Shown piece by piece: positions 39,008-52,204 of a DNA stretch of 64,000 nt (its first letter is position 1; every line of letters starts with the position of its first letter). Origin of the DNA: Cannabis sativa (Eukaryota; Streptophyta; Magnoliopsida; Rosales; Cannabaceae); the NCBI RefSeq assembly GCF_029168945.1, contig NC_083609.1, forward strand, positions 23,743,501-23,807,500, in the 5' to 3' direction. The notes under the pieces were generated by a model, which saw only the letters and a list, made by a program, of their open reading frames with translations, had not been told where the DNA came from and did not search any database. Both the position numbers and the translations under genes were made by a program.

Positions 39008-40899
39008 TGTTGGGTTTTACGCCCTAAATAAAACTCATTTCAATATAATCAGATTTACTTATTAATATAGATCAGAAATAACATTTAATGTTGCGTGATT
39101 CACGTGATTTATTTCATGATTATATGTACATAATGTATGAATTCATCTGAAACCCTTTTCACATACTTGATCCTGTTTATTGTGCCGTCAACACATTGGA
39201 AAGTAAACATGACTATGTGAATAAAGTTTCCTAGATTTATCAGACATAGGGTTTTACTGATATGATAATCTACAACTGAGTTTACTTGCATTTGGAGAAG
39301 TGCTATGTTCTTTCCAGAGCATTGGTTAAAGTAAAGCTCCGGTTAGATGCATGGAGTATGCATCGGAAGGGACCGATATTGAACTTTGACTTAGATTTAT
39401 TAAACTTACGGTAATATCTATTCAAGTCAATATCGCCTAGTTGATCCTAGATCAAATGTTCTTAATCCTGTTATGATTAGGCTCAATCTTGAAAGGCTAT
39501 TCGTGTTCTTTGATTTGTTAGTTAAGCCTACTTTTAGGTCAGGGTGATACGTACATTTTGGGAACACGGTAGTGCAATTGAGTGGGAGCGCTAACATAAA
39601 CATGGAATTTATAGCTTCTATCTGGCGAATAGTAAGCAAAGGATGATCTCCTTCGAGCTTGACCAAACGAACATAAATGGTGGAGTACTCATTTCACATA
39701 AGCTGCAATATCATTTATACGGGGTCAAGTGTTTTAAGGATAAAATACATAGTAGGGTGTTACGGTAATCTAATCCCTTTACAGTGTAGATCATTCATAT
39801 AGAGGATCATTGATCACATTAGGATTATAACAATGGATAACTAATGATGCGTCTATATGGTGGAACATATAGAGCATTCTATATACTGAGAGTGCAATTC
39901 TAAGTTCTATGCGTGAATTCAACGAAGAATTAATAAGTTAGTGAATTTTAGTGCTAAATTCTTGATCTACTTATTGGAAGCTCGGTTATATAGACCCATG
40001 GTCCCCGCACTAGTTGAGATAATATTGCTTGTAAGACTCATATAATGGTTTTGATTAATCAATTGTAATTCTCAAATTAGACTATGTCTATTTGTGAATT
40101 TTTCACTAAGTAAGGGCGAAATTGTAAAGAAAGAGTTTTAGGGACATATTTGTTAATTATGATACTTTGTATGGTTCAATTAATAAATATGATAAATGAC
40201 AATATTATTTAAAAATTATTTACAGTTATTAAATAGTTAGAATTGGCATTTAAATGGTTGAATTAGAAAATTGGCGTTTTTGAGAAAATCAGATGCAGAA
40301 AAGATAAAACTGCAAAATTGCAAAAAGTGAGGCCCAAATCCACTTGTATAGGGCCGGCCACTTTTGTAGGAAATTTAAACTGATATTTTCATTATTTTAA
40401 TGCCAAATAATTCAAACCTAACCCTAGTGGAATGCTATAAATAGATAGTGAAGGCTTCAGGAAATTTACACTAAATTTCTACACTTCTGATTCAGAAAAA
40501 ACTGAGCCTTCTCTCTCCCTATCTTTGGCCGACCCTTCTCTTTCTTCTTCCCTCTTCAATTTCGAAAATCCTTAGTATGAGAGTAGTGCCCACACACAGC
40601 AAGTGATACCTCAATCATAGCGAGGAAGATCGTGAAGAAAGACTTTCAGCAAGAAGGAGTTTCAGCATCAAAGATTCAGAGAAAAAGATCCAGGTTCAGA
40701 TATTGATAATGCTCTGCTACAGAAAGGAATCAAGGGCTAGATATCTGAACGGAAGGAGTCATTTAATTCTGCTGCACCTAATGTAAGGTTTCTTAAACTT
40801 TATATGTGTTTATTTCATCGTTTTAGAAAGTTCATATTTAAGGTGTTAATCAACATACTTGTGAATAGATCTAAGATCCTGGTAAAATAATTTCCAACA
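39008..40899 (+). repeat. 5' LTR of copia element 2
   Basis: TGTTGGGTTTTACGCCC to TTTCCAACA. The TATAAATA promoter box lies at 40436-40443. Confidence 0.92.
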
Positions 40900-40901
40900 A
40901 C

Positions 40902-40918
40902 TGGCCTCAGAGCCATGG
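40902..40918 (+). other. primer binding site of copia element 2
   Basis: TGGCCTCAGAGCCATGG, two bases after the LTR, close to the tRNA-Met site of copia elements. Confidence 0.75.
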
Positions 40919-43900
40919 TAATTGATTTACTTGCCAGAAATTTGGACTTTAAAACGATTGTTTGATGTTTTGGATGGTATCATGTTGTATTGAGTGTTAT
41001 TTGATGATTGATTGATGTTTGTGAATTTTCGTTAAAAATAATTGAATATCTGTTTCTAGAATTATTTTTATTGGATAGTATGGAAAAAATTAAGCAAGTT
41101 ACTTTTCTACAGAACTCAATTTCGATTTAATTTGAATTAGTTATGATTTTTTGAAGTTTCGAAAAAATCGGGGTTCAGTAGCACCCTCGTGCGCGCGCGG
41201 ATTTCATGCAAATCCTGCATTCCGCCGAGGTTGCACGCCCAAGTGCCCACCAGCACGCCCAAGGACAGTATGCTTGACATACTGTCCGTACAGCTTGCAA
41301 TTTTTTCGTTTTTCTTCGTTTTTTCATGGAATTAACTTCCGATTTTTTGTGTAGTTCTGTATTTATACTATTACTATTCCTAATTCAATTCTAATTATCA
41401 TATTGAATTAATTTAATATTTTTTAAATTTAATTCAAGATATTAGTGTAATTTGAATTTAAAAATAGTTAGTATCTATCTTTTTTGCTTAATAATCTATC
41501 TTATTTTAAAATTTGATTATATCTTATCTTATTTTTAAATTTAAGGTCAGATTTTAAATTTTTAAATTAAATCTTTTTTTTATATAATTTGACCTTATTT
41601 AAATTTAAAATAAGATAACTATAATCATGTAATTTTAAATAGATGTAAGATATTTTGCTAACTTTTAAATTTTGTTATTTTATTTATTTAAATTACATTT
41701 AAAATCTGAAAAAGATATTCATTTATCTTTTTTAATTTTTTATTTAATTTTTATTTATAAAATAACATTTAAATTTTAAAAGTAGTTAGCAAATTTTGAA
41801 ATGATATTTAGGTTGGTTGAAACCTAATTTTTCAAAATTGTAGGTTTAATTTTAAATTTAAATTTTTTTTAAAATTTTCGAATTTTTCATTTTTTTTAAA
41901 TTTTCGAAAATATTTTATTTATTTATTTAATTATTTTGAAATTAATTATTTAATTTAAAATTAAATAAATCCTACATCCAACTATCCAGCTAACCTTGTT
42001 GCAGGAGTATGTGTTTTAGCTTTTGTGTAAGTTTTCAAAACCTATTATTCCTTGATTGCAAATAGCCATGGTTAACTTGTTGACAGATCCAATGATCTGA
42101 TTTTAACTCATGGCTCCCTTGGTCAAGTAAATAATTTGTAACATGTATATTTACAATCTTCTTTCATCTGTGTATGACCTAGCAACATGATAGGACCCAT
42201 CCAAAGTGTGCCTGTGTGAGCCTATGTGTTTAATTTCATTATAGATGCATATAAGTTTTTGGATTTTATTTAGGCCCATTTAGTTTTTGGGCTTATTCAA
42301 TTAATAACAGTTGTTCATTTTAAGGTTAAATTCCTCTCTTTTGGGCCTTGTGTGAGAGTTGGGAGCCATAGTAGTGGGTACGACATACTGAACCCAACAC
42401 CCCCTCACATGAACTACCCCAATTGTGAAGTCCCATTTGCCTGATTTGAATAACTGTACTAGGTTAATTAAACTAGTTTAACCTAATAAAATTGATTAGC
42501 AACATAATTAATTTCATTTATTTTGAAATTAATTTAAGAAAAATATAGTTTAAAGAATTTTTATTCTAAGCTAAACTATGTGTATTTTCTTGCATTTAAT
42601 TAAATATAGAATTATAACCATCTAGATTCTTTCTGAAGCTTAATTTAAACTTTTCATTAAATATTCCTATTTAAGTTGATATTTAGTTATCTCTAACTAA
42701 TCAACTTAAATCTGAATATCTTTTGGATTTCAAATTTCAAAATTAAGTTGAGAAATTTTAGGCATTGGTTATTAAGATTCTTTAGATATTTTTTAAGTTA
42801 ATATCTTTTCGAATATTAACTTAAAATGGAATATTTTCAAATTAAGTGGTTACAACTTAATTTTTGATATTTAATTAAATTTAAATTTGAAAATATTTAA
42901 GTTCTGGATTTTTTCTAATACAACTTAAATTAGATATTTTTTCAAATTTTGTGGAAAAGATACTTAGTCAAATAAGATATTTTATAGATAGTTATTTCTA
43001 GACTACTTATTATTTCTAATATTAAATAGGAAAAATATTATACATTGTGAAATTAATTATTTAAATAATTAATTTTGGTACAATTTATTTTAAGTATATT
43101 TTTTCCTAGTATTAAACTAGAGATTAATGATTAAGCCTTCTCTACACTTAATTATTTATTTCTTGAATTTAATACATTTAATTAATTTGAAAATTAAATA
43201 TCTAAGTTGATTTTCATCATGACACTTAAATATTTCTTTTTCATGACACTTAATTAAATAGAAAATTATTTTAGTTGAAATTTATTTTTTCAACTAAATT
43301 TAAATAATTTTCAAAATATATTTTTATTATTTTTTATTTTATTAATCAAATTTCGAAATTGCATTTCTTAAATGCTGGAATTTCGAATTTTATTTGAAAA
43401 ATAGATTAAAGTTGTAAATTATTTATTTTAATTTTGGACCAACTTAAATCAATGATTTTTTCATTTAATGATTAATTAAAATAAATGAAGTAAAATATAT
43501 TTTACTTTATTTTATTAATCAATTTTCGAAATTGCATTTCTTAAATGTTGGAATTTCGAATTTTATCTTGAAAAATAGATTAAGTTGTAAATTAATTGTT
43601 TATTTTAATTAATTTTTTGGACCAACTTAAATCAATAATTTTTTCATTTATTTATTAATTTAAAATAAATTGAATTAAAGTATATTATTAGAAATTAAAT
43701 TAATTAGTCAAAGGAAAATCTAGATAGGTGATATTTTTTGCTTGAAGTATTTTTCTAGTGTATTTAATTAAATAGAAAATTAATATTTAAGTTGATTTTC
43801 ATCATCATACTTAAATATTTGAAAGTTTTCTTATATATTTAATTAAATAGGAAAATTATATTTTTTGTTGTAAATTAATTTTATTAATTAATTTTGGGCC

Positions 43901-44850
43901 AACATTAAATTAGAATAATTTTTCCAGGATTACTTTTTTATTTTAACATGCATTTTCGAAAATTGTATCTTTGAATACTTTAATTTTTCGAAATGCAATG
44001 TATATTTATAGAAAATTAAATTTGAGTTGTAACAACTTAAATTGAATATTTTTCTAAATATTTATTGGAAATTATTACTAAGATGGAAATAATTCATGTT
44101 ATTTTCTTATCCATCTAAGTAAAATTTATAAATATTAAATTAAAATTTATATTTAGAATTTTTCATTCTAAATTGGAAATTTTAATTAAATAAATATATA
44201 TTTAAAATAAATAGATTAAATAAAGAGAATCAAAGAAAATACAACTCTCTTTAAATAATGAGCTTTACTATTAAGATATTCGATCTCCATTGTGGGTTTT
44301 ACACCGCGTTTGTTTTAGTGAGTAATCCTCCCTAATGGAGGAAAGTTCATTAGCAATTTCGCACCGTTTAATCTCGAATGATAAGTAGTTTGTAAGTGTT
44401 TTGTATGGTATAGATCACCCTAATGGTGGCGACCATACTTGACTTGCAAATTATGAAACAATGGTGGAAGCTCATAAGATAGAATTGCCTTGACTCTCGC
44501 CTAAACGGGACAACGCATAATTCCAATCTTGATCGAATAAAAGGTTGCTAGAATGTTTAACATTTTAGATGAGCTGACAACTCTATTCAATGGATGGTAG
44601 CTTTGACTCTCGCCTAAACGGGACACTGATATCAGTTTGTTGAAAACCTTGGAAATTATTTAGGATTGTAAGTTTTAGTATTTTCACTTGTCATTCCTAC
44701 TTGCTATATGTTTATAGTTTCTGAATTGTGTATGAATTTATAATTAACCATGTTATTTTCTGTTATTAAGTTGTAGTTTAATTTCGAATCTTCATTGTTG
44801 GTCTAACTTGGTTTGTTTATCTAATGAGATAAATCCCTAGTGGATTTTTT
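40919..44850 (+). other. long structured leader of copia element 2
   Basis: Nearly 4 kb of non-coding AT-rich sequence between primer site and the nested LTR. Recognisable parts are a CpG-rich block with GCGCGCGC (about 41185-41290), a block conserved with element 1 around 42330-42440, three ATTAG/CTAAT-loop hairpins (44326-44342, 44416-44428, 44831-44847) and two exact copies of GACTCTCGCCTAAACGGGAC (44492-44511 and 44605-44624). No gag frame is readable. Confidence 0.8.
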
Positions 44851-46797
44851 TGTTGGTATTGTATTTATCCAGAATCTTAGATCTATTTGCAAGTATGTTG
44901 ATTTAACAACCTAATATTGAACTTCTAAAACGATGAACTAAACACATAAAAGTTAAGAATAACTTACAGTGATTGCAGCGGAATTAATGTCTCCTTCCAC
45001 TCAGATATCTAACCCTTGATTCCTGTCTGTAGCAGAGTATAATCAAGATCTGAGCCCGAAAGTTCTTCAGTTGGATGTGATCCTTCACAGTCTTCCAAAC
45101 TATGATGAGATACTGAATGATGTGTGTGGGCACTTCTCTCTCACTAGGGATTTCGAAATTTCTCTCTTGTTTTTCTCTCTTGATTTCGTGTGACACACTT
45201 TGCAAAGCAAAGTTTTCTCAAGCAAGCACATGCATACAAAGAGAGGAGAGGGGCTGCTATAAATAGGAAAAGGGAAGATCACAACTTTCCAAATAAACAG
45301 TTTCCTCTTTTACTGTGTAATTGAATAACTGCCTTATTTAGTGTGATTCACCACTTTCCTATTTAGGCTAGGCTTTGATTAGCAATTAAATGACAAATTA
45401 AATTGAAAAATAATAATTGGGAAAAAGCAATGATGTGGCCGGCCATGGTGTGAATGGGCCTCACATGGATTTTGCAGTTTCCTCAATTTTATTTCTATTT
45501 CTCCAAAAATGCCATTTTTCCAATTCTAATCATTTAAATGCCAAAACTAATTATTTAATAACTAAAACAGATTATTAAATAATATTGCCATTTAAAATTA
45601 ATTATTAATTCAGACATGCAAAGTCTCATAATTAATAATTAAACCTAGAAACCCTCTTATTTACAATTTCATCCCTAAACTGTGAGAATTCACAAATTAG
45701 ACATAGTCTAACTTTTAGAATTATAATTGATTAATCATAAATCAATTATAGAGTCTTACAAACAGTATAGTCTCAACTAGAATGGGGACCATGGATCTAT
45801 ATTCTGAGCTTCCAATAAGTTGAACCGATTTACCAAGTAAATCCCTAACTTATTAATTCCTCGTTGAATCCACTCTTAGAACTTGGAATTGCACTCTCAG
45901 ACTTATATAGAGCATATCATATGTTTCACGATATCAATATGCTATCTCATTTAACCATTGTTATAATCTTAATGTGATTTAGAGATCCTCTATATAGATG
46001 ATTTACATCGAGACGGGACCAATTTACCGTTTACACCCCTCAATGTATTTTGCCCATTTGAACACTTAGTTACCTGTAAATGATGTTTTAGTGATCTAAT
46101 ATATAGTCACTGAAACAAGAGCTCATCCATTTACTTCTATTTAACTAAGCTCAAAAGGAATCATCACTTTACTTCTATACACCAGTAGAAGCTATAGATT
46201 TCCATATTTATGTTTAGCACTCCCATTCAGTTATGCTATCATGTTCCCAAAATATATGTATTATCCTGACTCAAAGCAGGCTTTAACTAATAAATCAAAG
46301 AACAAGAATAGCACTCCTGAGATTGAGCCTAAGCATATCAGGATTTAGATTCTCTTAATCTAAGATCAACTTCTGACATTGACTTGGAAAGATACAACGG
46401 TAAGTTTACAATATCTTTAACCAAGTTCAATATCGGTCCAGTCCAATGCATACTCCATGCATTCGAAACCAGTATACTTTGCCAATGTTCTGGAAAGAAC
46501 ATAACACTTACTCCAAGTGTAAGTATACTTCATCGCTGATTATCACATCAGTGTAAATCCAAAACACTGATGAACAGGGACCAAATCTTTTGAATCATAT
46601 AATCACAATCACATTCCACTGTATTGACGATACTGTAATTGTGAATAACTATATGTTTTGGATTTAACTGATTTTGTGCATATATCAAGTATATGCATTA
46701 AACCATAAACATGTAACATACATGTAAACATACTTCACTTCTAAATTGATAACTAATCAGATTGTAATGAGTTTTATTTAGGGCATAAAACCCAACA
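44851..46797 (-). repeat. solo LTR nested in copia element 2 (antisense)
   Basis: A 1947 bp LTR (TGTTGG...CCCAACA) lying on the minus strand, opposite to its host. Flanks are TTTTT (44846-44850) and TTTTC (46798-46802), a 5 bp duplication with one change. The site is the same one that carries the solo LTR in element 1. It differs considerably from all other LTRs here. Confidence 0.85.
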
Positions 46798-49392
46798 TTT
46801 TCACCATTAGACATTCATAATAGCGTTAGATCTCGAAAGATAAATATTGTATATGCGACATCTAGCTGTTCATCAATAGATGACACCTTAGACTAATATT
46901 TTTACGATATGAAACAAGAAGATTATATAAATAAGATTACTTTGACTTTCGCTAAGGGAAGCATCGTTGGATTCTTATTTAAACAACGAAATTATCCTAA
47001 TTCCTCTTAGCTTATTCATTGCGAATTAGCTCAATAACATATCATTGGATGAATGGTCTATAAATCATTTCATGTCATTCTATTTTTTCTCTTAAGAAAT
47101 TAAATGACGCATATGATTATAATCCCGAAATTCTATTCCCAATTGATATAAATCCTCAATCTTAGAAATCTCCTACTTGTATGGGCAAATCAGACTTAGA
47201 GTTAAATTAGTAGTGGTGGTCCAAGAAAGAATTACTCATTATATTTGGTTGAATTTAAGTCTTTGACTTTAATTTTAAAATCCAAACAGGAATTTTCTTA
47301 TATTTCTATTTCCAGGAAGCAATACAGTTACACTTTCCAAGTGTTTAATATCCATCTTCTATTAATGGATTCAAACTGTATGGAATATGAGTTTGGTATT
47401 CTGTGACCAGGATCCACTTGAACTAGTCTAAGAACTCTTTGATGTAACTATACCTAAGTCATCAAAAAGACACAACCACATTTTTATTAATCTATGGCAT
47501 TTGCATCTTGTTCATAGTGGATTTGACAAGATCAATCTCTGCAAAGAGTTAATATGCCTATATCCACTGAAAGTAGTTCATCTCATTCGCAGATGGATGT
47601 ACATTCAGGGGTGGATATGAGTTTTTCGTTGTATTCTTAAAACGATAACTCTAGATATACCTTTTAGCAAGAAATTTGAAATGTTTGAAAAATTTCATTA
47701 ATTTCCAGCAATGGTTAAAACCATTAAGGTAAGTGGTTAAAGATCTTGCGAACTGATAGGGGTGGAGAAATAGTTAGTAGATATGCAGTTCAAAGATCAT
47801 TAATTTGATTTTTGAATTATATCCAAACTTACCTCCCTAGAAATTTCGAGTTGCATGTTGATGATTAGTTACTAGTCGTTGCCTAATTCCTTCTATGGTA
47901 ATACAATTTCAGAATGATGTAATGGTTGTATACTTAATGTAAATCATTACTAGATTCATGGATGACCTAATCAAAATCTTAAGAAAAGCTAGAACTGTTA
48001 ACCATGGTTTGTTAGCTGTTCTAAGTGATTAGGGGTGGACCATCCCATTGTCAATAGATAAGAAAGTGTTTGTTCAAACAAATACTACTTTTCTAAGAAA
48101 ATGACTAAGTTTAAAAATCAAGTAGCAAATAAAGGAGATATTTTTTCTTGATTCCAAAACTGTTCTATCATCTTATATGACATATGATGATCCCACTGCC
48201 TCTGTTGTCTTGTCATAACCAAAGAGGTTAATACCATTTATTTTCTTAGACATAATTCACGATACCTTGTCGTAATGGGAGAGTTTCTAGGAACTCACCT
48301 TCTTATGACTTGGGAGACACTAGTGTTTTAAAATCCATTGTGAGTTTAAACAAGTAATGGATTGTCAAAATAAGAAACTAAGAAGAAAAGCCAATAGAAC
48401 TATGGTTTAATCCATTCACATGGAATAACCTAAAGTTTTCTAATACAAGGACATAAAAGGAAATTTTCGTTTATAAGTCTATTCAATGGACTTAACAAAA
48501 CTTCTTGTTCCTAGTATTATAGGTTTGAGTTTATCTAAACCTATGGCTTGTGGTATACCTGGTAATTACTTACTCTAATGCAAACAACTTACTTTAGTGA
48601 GATGCTGAAGCATTTTCTTTCTAATGGGAATCTATAGAAGCTTCACAACTTCTTAGACATAGATTTTATTTATCTAAGGAAAAGTCTCAACTATTCCAGA
48701 AAAGATAAAGCCATGAAAGAATTTCTTATATCAACAGTGAGAGGTCTTAGATATGCTTTTGTATGCCTTAGACCAGACACCTGCTGTTGAGTGGGAGTAA
48801 TAAGTAGGTATCAGATTAATCCATGAGAAGAACATTGGAAGATAATCAAGTAAATCCTAAGATTAAGAAGAGGAACTATATGTTAGTCTATAGGGTGTGT
48901 TTAAAACTCTTAGACTACACCATATCAGATTTCGAAATTTGCCTTTGTGCTAGTAAATCTTTCTGATAAGATGGTGGTTACTCTGGGGGTGGAATAGTGA
49001 TTTTGGAGAAGTGTAAAAACCTATCTGAAGTCTCTAGGTCTACCAGAGAGAGACTGAATGTTAAAGTTGCAGGAAAGGTACTTATTCAGTCTAAGGAAAG
49101 TTCTATACAGTTTTTTGGCACCATTCCAAATTGCCTAAACTACTAGTGTTAATTTCCTGATTAACCAAAAGTAGTTGCCAAAGATATAGAATCCAGTATC
49201 CCAAGAGAGTAGACATATAGAGAGGAATTTCACATTATCAATGATTTTGTGATTAAGGAAGAGTAATGGTGGAGAAAAGCTTGTGGTTAATTCAACCTTT
49301 CAGATCCTATTACGAGGAGTTTACTACTACTACACTTGATTTGAATATCAAGGTGTTGAGATTATTTGAAATGCACATTTTATTTTATATTA
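46798..49392 (+). pseudogene. decayed copia pol of element 2
   Basis: Relics in order: pre-integrase LWHLHLVHSGFDKIN near 47485; integrase LRTDRGGEIVSRYA near 47750; RT end and RNase H start MKEFLISTVRGLRYAFVCLRPDT near 48713, followed by VGVISRYQINP; then RNYMLVY near 48870. These match copia motifs (for example YAM-CTRPDI and SRYQSNPG). Stops and frameshifts interrupt every domain. Gag and protease are not recognisable between 46798 and 47480. The enzyme functions are lost. Confidence 0.75.
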
Positions 49393-49407
49393 GTGCAAGT
49401 GGGAGTT
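49393..49407 (+). other. polypurine tract of copia element 2
   Basis: GTGCAAGTGGGAGTT directly precedes the 3' LTR, the same as in element 1. Confidence 0.8.
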
Positions 49408-51299
49408 TGTTGGGTTTTATGCCCTAAATAAAACTCATTTCAATATAATCAGATTTACTTATTAATATAGATCAGAATTAACATTTAATGTTGCATGGTT
49501 CACATGAATTATTTCATGATTATATGTACATAATGTATGAATTCATCTGAAACCCTTTTCACATACTTGATCCTGTTTATTGTGCCGTCAACACATTGGA
49601 AAGTAAACATGACTATGTGAATAAAGTTTCCTAGATTTATCAGACATAGGGTTTTACTGATATGATAATCTACAACTGAGTTTACTTGCATTTGGAGAAG
49701 TGCTATGTTCTTTCCAGAGCATTGGTTAAAGTAAAGCTCAGGTTGGATGCATGGAGTATGCATCGGAAGGGACCGATATTGAACTTTGACTTAGATTTAT
49801 TAAACTTACCGTAATATCTATTCAAGTCAATATCGCCTAGTTGATCCTAGATCAAATGTTCTTAATCCTATTATGATTAGGCTTAATCTTGAAAGGCTAT
49901 TCGTGTTCTTTGATTTGTTAGTTAAGCCTACTTTTAGGTCAGGGTGATACGTACATTTTGGGAATACGGTACTGCAATTGAGTGGGAGCGCTAACATAAA
50001 CATGGAATCTATAGCTTCTATCTGGCGAATAGTAAGCAAAGGATGATCTCCTTCGAGCTTGACCAAACGAACATAAATGGTGGAGTACTCATTTCCCATA
50101 AGCTGAAATATCATTTATACGGGGTCAAGTGTTTTAAGGATAAACTACATAGTAGGGTGTTACGGTAATCTAATCCCTTTACAGTGTAGATCATTCATAT
50201 AGAGGATCATTGATCATATTAGGATTATAACAATGGATAACTAATGATGCGTCTATATGGTGGAACATATAGAGCATTCTATATACTGAGAGTGCAATTC
50301 TAAGTTCTATGCGTGGATTCAACGAAGAATTAATAAGTTAGTGAATTTTAGTGCTAAATTCTTGATCTACTTATTGGAAGCTCGGTTATATAGACCCATG
50401 GTCCCCGCACTAGTTGAGATAATATTGCTTGTAAGACTCATATAATTGGTTTTGATTAATCAATTATAATTCTCAAATTAGACTATGTCTATTTGTGAAT
50501 TTTTCACTAAGTAAGGGCGAAATTGTAAAGAAAGAGTTTTAGGGGCATATTTGTTAATTATGATACTTTTTATGGTTCAATTAATAAATATGATAAATGA
50601 CAATATTATTTAATAATTATTTATAGTTATTAAATAGTTAGAATTGGCATTTAAATGGTTGAATTAGAAAATTGGCATTTTTGAGAAAATCAGATGCAGA
50701 AAAGATAAAACTGCAAAATTGCAAAAGTGAGGCCCAAATCCACTTGTATAGGGCTGGCCACTTTTGTAGGAAATTTAAACTGATATTTTCATTATTTTAA
50801 TGCCAAATAATTCAAACCTAACCCTTGTGGAATGCTATAAATAGATAGTGAAGGCTTCAGGAAATTTACACTAAATTTCTACACTTTTGATTCAGAAAAA
50901 ATTGAGCCTTCTCTCTCCCTATCTTTGGCCGACCCTTCTCTTTCTTCTTCCCTCTTCAATTTCGAAAATCCTTAGTATGAGAGTAGTGCCCACACACAGC
51001 AAGTGATACCTCAATCATAGCGAGGAAGATCGTGAAGAAAGACTTTTAGCAAGAAGGAGTTTCAGCATCAAAGATTCAGAGAAAAAGATTCAGGTTCAGA
51101 TATTGATAATGCTCTGCTACAGAAAGGAATCAATGGCTAGATATCTGAACGGAAGGAGTCATTTAATTCCACTGCACCCAATGTAAGGTTTCTTAAACTT
51201 TATATGTGTTTATTTCATCGTTTTAGAAAGTTCATATTTAGGGTGTTAATCAACATACTTGTGAGTAGATCTAAGATCCTGGTAAAATAATTTCCAACA
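49408..51299 (+). repeat. 3' LTR of copia element 2
   Basis: Same length as the 5' LTR and nearly identical to it; TATAAATA at 50836-50843. It ends CCAACA at 51299, followed by the TSD CACAC. Confidence 0.92.
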
Positions 51300-51304
51300 C
51301 ACAC

Positions 51305-51549
51305 CTGATAACATAGGTATACCATATAATAATATAGTTTCATTAAGCACGTATTTAAATTAATTTCATCATTTTACCCTTCTCAGGTCACAATTACTAA
51401 AATGCCCGTGGCTCACCAACGGGGTCTTAACATATAATTAATCAAATAAATTCTCATATATTGAATTACATAATAATATAATTCCTCAATTATTCATAAT
51501 TATCTAATTACGGTTTTGCTAATCCATTTTTTAATTCCAAGGTATTACA
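51305..51549 (-). repeat. Ty3-gypsy 3' LTR, segment 3 of 3 (proximal end)
   Basis: The minus strand starts TGTAATACC at 51549, directly after a polypurine tract (GGAGGGGGTAAT, 51550-51562). It runs to the CACAC duplication of copia element 2, where it is interrupted, and resumes at 39007. Confidence 0.75.
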
Positions 51550-51584
51550 ATTACCCCCTCCATATAGAAATTTTGTCCCAAACT

Positions 51585-51967
51585 TTACTTGAACAACTCC
51601 GGATATTTCTGCTGCATATCCGTCTCGAGTTCCCAGGTTGCCTCTTCCACTTTAATGTTCCTCCATAGTACTTTTACCAGTGCCACTATCTTACTTCTTA
51701 AGACTTTCTCTCTTTTATCGAGTATCTGCACCGGTTGTTCTTCATATGACAAGTCTGGTTGAAGTTCCAATGCTTCATAACTCAGAATATGGGACGAGTC
51801 TAAGACATACTTCTGAAGCATTGAAACATGGAACACATCATGTACAGCTGCCAGCGCTGGGCGCATAGCCAACCTGTACGCTACTTGCCCTATCCTCTCA
51901 AGGATTTCAAAAGGTCCAATGAACCTCGGGCTAAGCTTTCCTTTCTTCCTAAAGTGTTTAATGCATC
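51585..51967 (-). pseudogene. Ty3-gypsy integrase C-terminus (chromovirus-like)
   Basis: The frame encodes KGKLSPRFIGPFEILERIG, then VAYRLAMRPALAAVHDVFHVSML, then the tail ATWELETDMQQKYPELF and a stop, followed within 25 bases by the polypurine tract. This is the standard C-terminal end of Tekay/Del-type gypsy polyproteins, where the segment helps target integration. Sequence upstream of KHFRKKG is replaced at 51968 by the foldback element, and no gypsy integrase resumes on the other side at 52720, so the rest of pol was lost or moved. Confidence 0.85.
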
Positions 51968-52130
51968 TGTAATGTCCCCACCTCAAGCCTCCATTGGGCA
52001 CTTACACCCACGAAATGAATGGCTCATATACACGAGTACGTCACTCTGGCTACTTCATGGACTGATGACTAACTCTACAGAACAACACGAGTGTTTCTAG
52101 CGTGCTTTGTCCCCACTCACACGCTTCAGT

Positions 52131-52204
52131 TTTCCCAGGAGGTCATCCATCCTGAAATTTCCCCAAGTCAAGCACGCTTAACTGTGGAGTTCTTTCGTGA
52201 TGGG
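52131..52204 (-). other. 5S rRNA-derived sequence, left arm
   Basis: The minus strand reads GAACTCCACAGTTAAGCGTG and, 15-20 bases on, AGGATGGATGACCTCCTGGG. These match the A-box and the intermediate-element/C-box regions of plant 5S rRNA (AACTCCGCAGTTAAGCGTGC; AGGATGGGTGACCTCCTGGG), with a diverged spacer between. The 5' and 3' thirds of 5S are missing. Confidence 0.7.

Larger units (their letters stand above)
39008..51299 (+). mobile_element. Ty1-copia element 2 (about 1.9 kb LTRs), complete with TSD
   Basis: Two LTRs of identical length (1892 bp; 39008-40899 and 49408-51299) differ at only a few sites and are flanked by a perfect 5 bp duplication CACAC (39003-39007 and 51300-51304). The primer site is at 40902-40918 and the polypurine tract at 49393-49407. 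Inside lie a 3.9 kb leader, an antisense solo LTR (44851-46797) and a decayed copia pol. It belongs to the same family as element 1 but a different subfamily. The close LTRs beside a ruined pol suggest it moved recently with proteins from other copies. Confidence 0.9.

Noticed and set aside
39427..39666. ORF shared with 49827-50114, and similar ones at 22901-23122 and 31598-31813
   Set aside because: All are the same non-coding segment of copia LTRs read on one strand; their recurrence reflects LTR copy number, not protein conservation.
44492..44624. CRISPR-like repeat-spacer pattern
   Set aside because: Only two exact copies in a plant retrotransposon leader; no array and a eukaryotic context.
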